The translations under genes were made by a program, and so were the position numbers. Below, piece after piece: positions 31,967 through 34,062 of a DNA stretch of 34,062 nt; the first letter of the stretch is position 1; every line of letters starts with the position of its first letter. The notes under the pieces are model-generated. The model made no database searches. It was not told the origin of the DNA and worked only from the letters and a program-made list of their open reading frames with translations. The DNA lies in contig JAEWYI010000085.1 in assembly GCA_023395735.1 (NCBI GenBank), positions 1-34,062 on the forward strand, in the 5' to 3' direction. This stretch comes from Cyanobacteria bacterium OH_SFB_17. Its GTDB lineage: Bacteria; Cyanobacteriota; Vampirovibrionia; Gastranaerophilales; Gastranaerophilaceae.

Positions 31967-31978
31967 ATATTTTGAAAT

Positions 31979-33094
31979 TTAGCTAAAATATTCTCTGATT
32001 AATTTTTCTATTTTTTCAGAAGATTTACCGTCACCATAAGGGTTTTGAGCTTGCAATCTGGTTTTGATTTTTTCCGATTGAAGTATTTTTTCGCTTTCGT
32101 CAATGATTTTGTCGTAATCTGCACCGACCAAAATCGAAACACCGGCATCGATGCCTTCTCTTCTCTCTGTCTCATAGCGCATCACAAGTGTCGGACAACC
32201 AAAAGAAGGCGCTTCTTCTTGGATTCCACCGGAATCTGTTAATATTAGCTTTGCGTTTTTCATCAAATAAACCAAATTTGGATAGTCCAAAGGTGACATT
32301 AGGTGAACGTTTTTGTATTTTTCAAGCTTTGAATAAACTTTGTTTTTAACATTAGGATTTGGATGCACAGGCAATACAAAAGTGTGGTCTGAGTACTTTT
32401 CAACCAATTTTGAAATTGCATCAAGAATTCTGTCGATTCTCTCACCGTGATTTTCTCTTCTATGAACTGTAATAAGAACAAGTTTTTCGCTGTCATATTC
32501 AAAATCGAAGAACGCTTTTGCTTTTTGCATAGTTTCTTCAGAAAGACAGAAAAGTGCGTCAATAACTGTATTTCCAACTACATGAATTTTATTTTCTTCA
32601 ACATTTTCTTTTAAAAGAGCTTTTTTATTTGTTTCTGTAGGTGCGAAATCAAGCGCAGTGACTCTGCTTGTCATCTGGCGCATAACTTCTTCAGGAAACG
32701 GTTCAAAAATATCGTAAGAGCGAAGCCCAGCTTCAACATGGAAAATCGGAACTTTGTGATAAAAACTTACCAATGCTCCTGTCAAAACGGTTATTGTGTC
32801 TCCTTGAACGATTGTTGCATCGATTTTATTTTCTGTAAAGATTTTGTCTAAAGAAGTCAAAATTCTAGACTGAACGCTTGCTAGAGTTTGGTTTTCTCTC
32901 ATGCAATCAAGGTTTATATCAGCCTTTAGCCCGAAATAAGAAAGAGTTTGGTTTGAAAGCTCTTTTTGTTGTTCTGTATTACAAATAATTACATTATAAT
33001 TTTCAGGATATTTTTTTAGCTCCAAAATAACAGGCGCTAATTTAATAACCTCTGGTCTTGTACCAAATACGAATAAAATAGTTTTCTTTTGCAT
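31979..33094 (-). CDS. wecB: UDP-N-acetylglucosamine 2-epimerase (non-hydrolysing)
   Basis: The 371-aa protein begins FVFGTRPEVIKLAPVILEL and contains HVEAGLRSYDIFEPFPEE, VTVHRRENHGERI-type residues (ITVHRRENHG) and LTDSGGIQEEAPSFGCP, all diagnostic for WecB/MnaA. It interconverts UDP-GlcNAc and UDP-ManNAc, supplying sugars for surface polysaccharide. It converges on the 43-aa gene with a 12-nt gap and diverges from era. The ATG at 33094 has no Shine-Dalgarno sequence, but TATAAT (33101-33106) sits 6 nt upstream, suggesting a leaderless transcript. Confidence 0.95.
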   Translation of the reverse strand: MQKKTILFVFGTRPEVIKLAPVILELKKYPENYNVIICNTEQQKELSNQTLSYFGLKADINLDCMRENQTLASVQSRILTSLDKIFTENKIDATIVQGDTITVLTGALVSFYHKVPIFHVEAGLRSYDIFEPFPEEVMRQMTSRVTALDFAPTETNKKALLKENVEENKIHVVGNTVIDALFCLSEETMQKAKAFFDFEYDSEKLVLITVHRRENHGERIDRILDAISKLVEKYSDHTFVLPVHPNPNVKNKVYSKLEKYKNVHLMSPLDYPNLVYLMKNAKLILTDSGGIQEEAPSFGCPTLVMRYETERREGIDAGVSILVGADYDKIIDESEKILQSEKIKTRLQAQNPYGDGKSSEKIEKLIREYFS

Positions 33095-33100
33095 ATCATA

Positions 33101-33106
33101 ATTATA
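33101..33106 (-). promoter_or_regulatory. -10 box of wecB implying a leaderless mRNA
   Basis: TATAAT on the minus strand is 6 nt from the ATG at 33094. No -35 is obvious. Confidence 0.45.
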
Positions 33107-33116
33107 TAATAAAAAT

Positions 33117-33145
33117 TTTACTATGATACAGTTTCATGGTAGAAT
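33117..33145 (+). promoter_or_regulatory. extended -10 promoter of era, leaderless start
   Basis: TTTACT (33117-33122), a 17-nt spacer and TGGTAGAAT (33137-33145) give an extended -10 promoter. Seven nt separate TAGAAT from the ATG at 33153, so transcription should start at or next to the start codon. Confidence 0.6.
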
Positions 33146-33152
33146 CAATTTT

Positions 33153-34055
33153 ATGAATAAAAATTTTAAATCAGGCTTTGTAACAATAATTGGCCGCCCA
33201 AACGTAGGTAAATCAACACTTTTAAATCAAGTTTTAGGGCAAAAAATAGTTATTGCAACAGACAAGGCTCAAACAACAAGAAAAAGAATTAAAGGTATTT
33301 ATACAACAGAACAAGGTCAAATCGTCTTTGTAGACACCCCGGGGGTGCACAAACCGTTGAATAAGTTCGGCGAATTTATGCTTGATGAAGCAAGAGTTTC
33401 GGTGCCGGATTCTGACTTGATTTTGTTTTTAGTAGATGGCTCAGAGCCTGCTGGCAAAGGTGATAAATGGATTGTGCAAAATATTTTGCTTCAGTCTAAA
33501 ACGCCTATAGTGCTTGTTTTGAACAAGTTAGACAAAATTAAAAATCAGCTAAAAATTGAAGAAAATCTTTTAACCTACAAGTTACTTTTTGAAGAAAATT
33601 TGCCTGTAATAAAGATTTCTGCAAAAACAGGGCGAAACAAAGATACGCTTTTAGAAAATATTTTCAAAAAACTCCCCGAAGGTGAAATGCTCTATCCTGA
33701 AGATGTCGTTACAGAAGAGACAATGCGCGACGTTGCACAAGAAATAGTAAGAGAAAAAATTCTTTTGAATACAAAAGAAGAAATTCCTCACTCGACTGCG
33801 GTTTTAATCGAAAAATATGAAGAAAAAGAAGAAATTGACAGAATTTTTGCTTCAATATTTTGCGAAACAAAAAGCCAAAAAGGAATAATAATAGGTAAAG
33901 GTGGGTCTTTGCTTAAAAAAATCGGCACTGAAGCAAGATTAGAACTTGAAAAAATTGTAGAGAAAAAAGTTTATTTAGAGCTAAACGTCAAAGTTGAAAA
34001 GGACTGGCGCAAAAATAACCGCTCTCTAAAGAATTTCGGCTATTCTGAGGAATAA
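33153..34055 (+). CDS. era: GTPase Era
   Basis: Era is a GTPase that binds 16S rRNA and assists 30S maturation. The 300-aa protein from 33153 has the expected length, with G1 GRPNVGKST, G3 DTPGVHKP, G4 NKLD, and a C-terminal KH domain containing GIIIGKGGSLLKKIGTEAR. The frame is open ten codons upstream to an ATG at 33123, but that extension spans the promoter and adds no family sequence, so I chose 33153. There is no Shine-Dalgarno site. An extended -10 box 7 nt upstream suggests a leaderless mRNA. Confidence 0.96.
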   Translation: MNKNFKSGFVTIIGRPNVGKSTLLNQVLGQKIVIATDKAQTTRKRIKGIYTTEQGQIVFVDTPGVHKPLNKFGEFMLDEARVSVPDSDLILFLVDGSEPAGKGDKWIVQNILLQSKTPIVLVLNKLDKIKNQLKIEENLLTYKLLFEENLPVIKISAKTGRNKDTLLENIFKKLPEGEMLYPEDVVTEETMRDVAQEIVREKILLNTKEEIPHSTAVLIEKYEEKEEIDRIFASIFCETKSQKGIIIGKGGSLLKKIGTEARLELEKIVEKKVYLELNVKVEKDWRKNNRSLKNFGYSEE

Positions 34056-34062
34056 ATTATTC

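Noticed and set aside
33123..33152. Ten-codon N-terminal extension of Era
   Set aside because: It lies over the extended -10 promoter, and Era proteins start at the downstream methionine.
1..34062. CRISPR array, insertion sequence, integrase or prophage block
   Set aside because: No regularly spaced repeats with unique spacers, no transposase or integrase motifs. The 8-bp arrays have no spacers.

Overview
The window is low-GC bacterial DNA with mixed Shine-Dalgarno-led and apparently leaderless genes. It probably comes from the non-photosynthetic sister clade of Cyanobacteria (Vampirovibrionia/Melainabacteria, perhaps Gastranaerophilales). The best clue is an LdpA-like iron-sulfur protein (158-1105), a family otherwise typical of cyanobacteria. 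Low GC and two prepilins sharing a C-terminal KKPN..G.DVF motif fit this. The assignment is inference from families and composition, not a database match.

Layout. 1-2.5 kb (minus): LdpA-like protein, AcpS and a solitary tail-fibre-like protein. 2.7-4.9 kb (plus): tRNA-Ser(GCU), an exported unknown, an exported L,D-transpeptidase and a very cysteine-rich exported repeat peptide. 4.9-8.5 kb (minus): an OppD/DppD-type ABC ATPase, a soluble lytic transglycosylase, a membrane TPR protein and an exported unknown. 8.6-13.3 kb (minus): two type IV prepilin-like proteins and a full-length ComEC, with decayed or repetitive DNA between them. 13.5-17.8 kb (minus): a Pro/Ala-rich HEAT-like protein, a small unknown, a large protein with a RelA/SpoT-like nucleotidyltransferase segment behind a hydrophobic region, and a YhcH/NanQ-type protein. 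17.8-31.97 kb (plus): GIY-YIG protein, ribosomal protein L28, DapA, SecD, SecF, an MFS exporter, then a 966-aa acidic membrane protein with a TonB-like C-terminus, a small sigma-like factor and a 1015-aa zinc-ribbon/P-loop/TPR protein in close succession, followed by an acyl-CoA/ACP synthetase and a 43-aa Lys-rich protein. 32-34 kb: WecB (minus) and Era (plus), divergent.

How the genes fit together. Housekeeping functions are lipid activation (AcpS, AMP-binding ligase), lysine/peptidoglycan precursor synthesis (DapA), wall remodelling (L,D-transpeptidase, lytic transglycosylase), Sec export (SecDF), translation (tRNA-Ser, L28, Era) and surface-sugar synthesis (WecB). ComEC and the prepilins suggest DNA uptake or type IV pili. 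The least conventional parts are the TonB-like/sigma/STAND-like trio (23.5-30.1 kb), the RelA/SpoT-like protein with its neighbour (15.1-17.3 kb), and an 8-bp-periodic repeat placed at the 3' ends of two unrelated genes (comEC and the GIY-YIG gene).

Regulation visible in the sequence: several consensus -10 boxes lie only 6-7 nt upstream of a start codon with no Shine-Dalgarno sequence, pointing to leaderless mRNAs. There are also several good intrinsic terminators and a few inverted repeats that could be operators.
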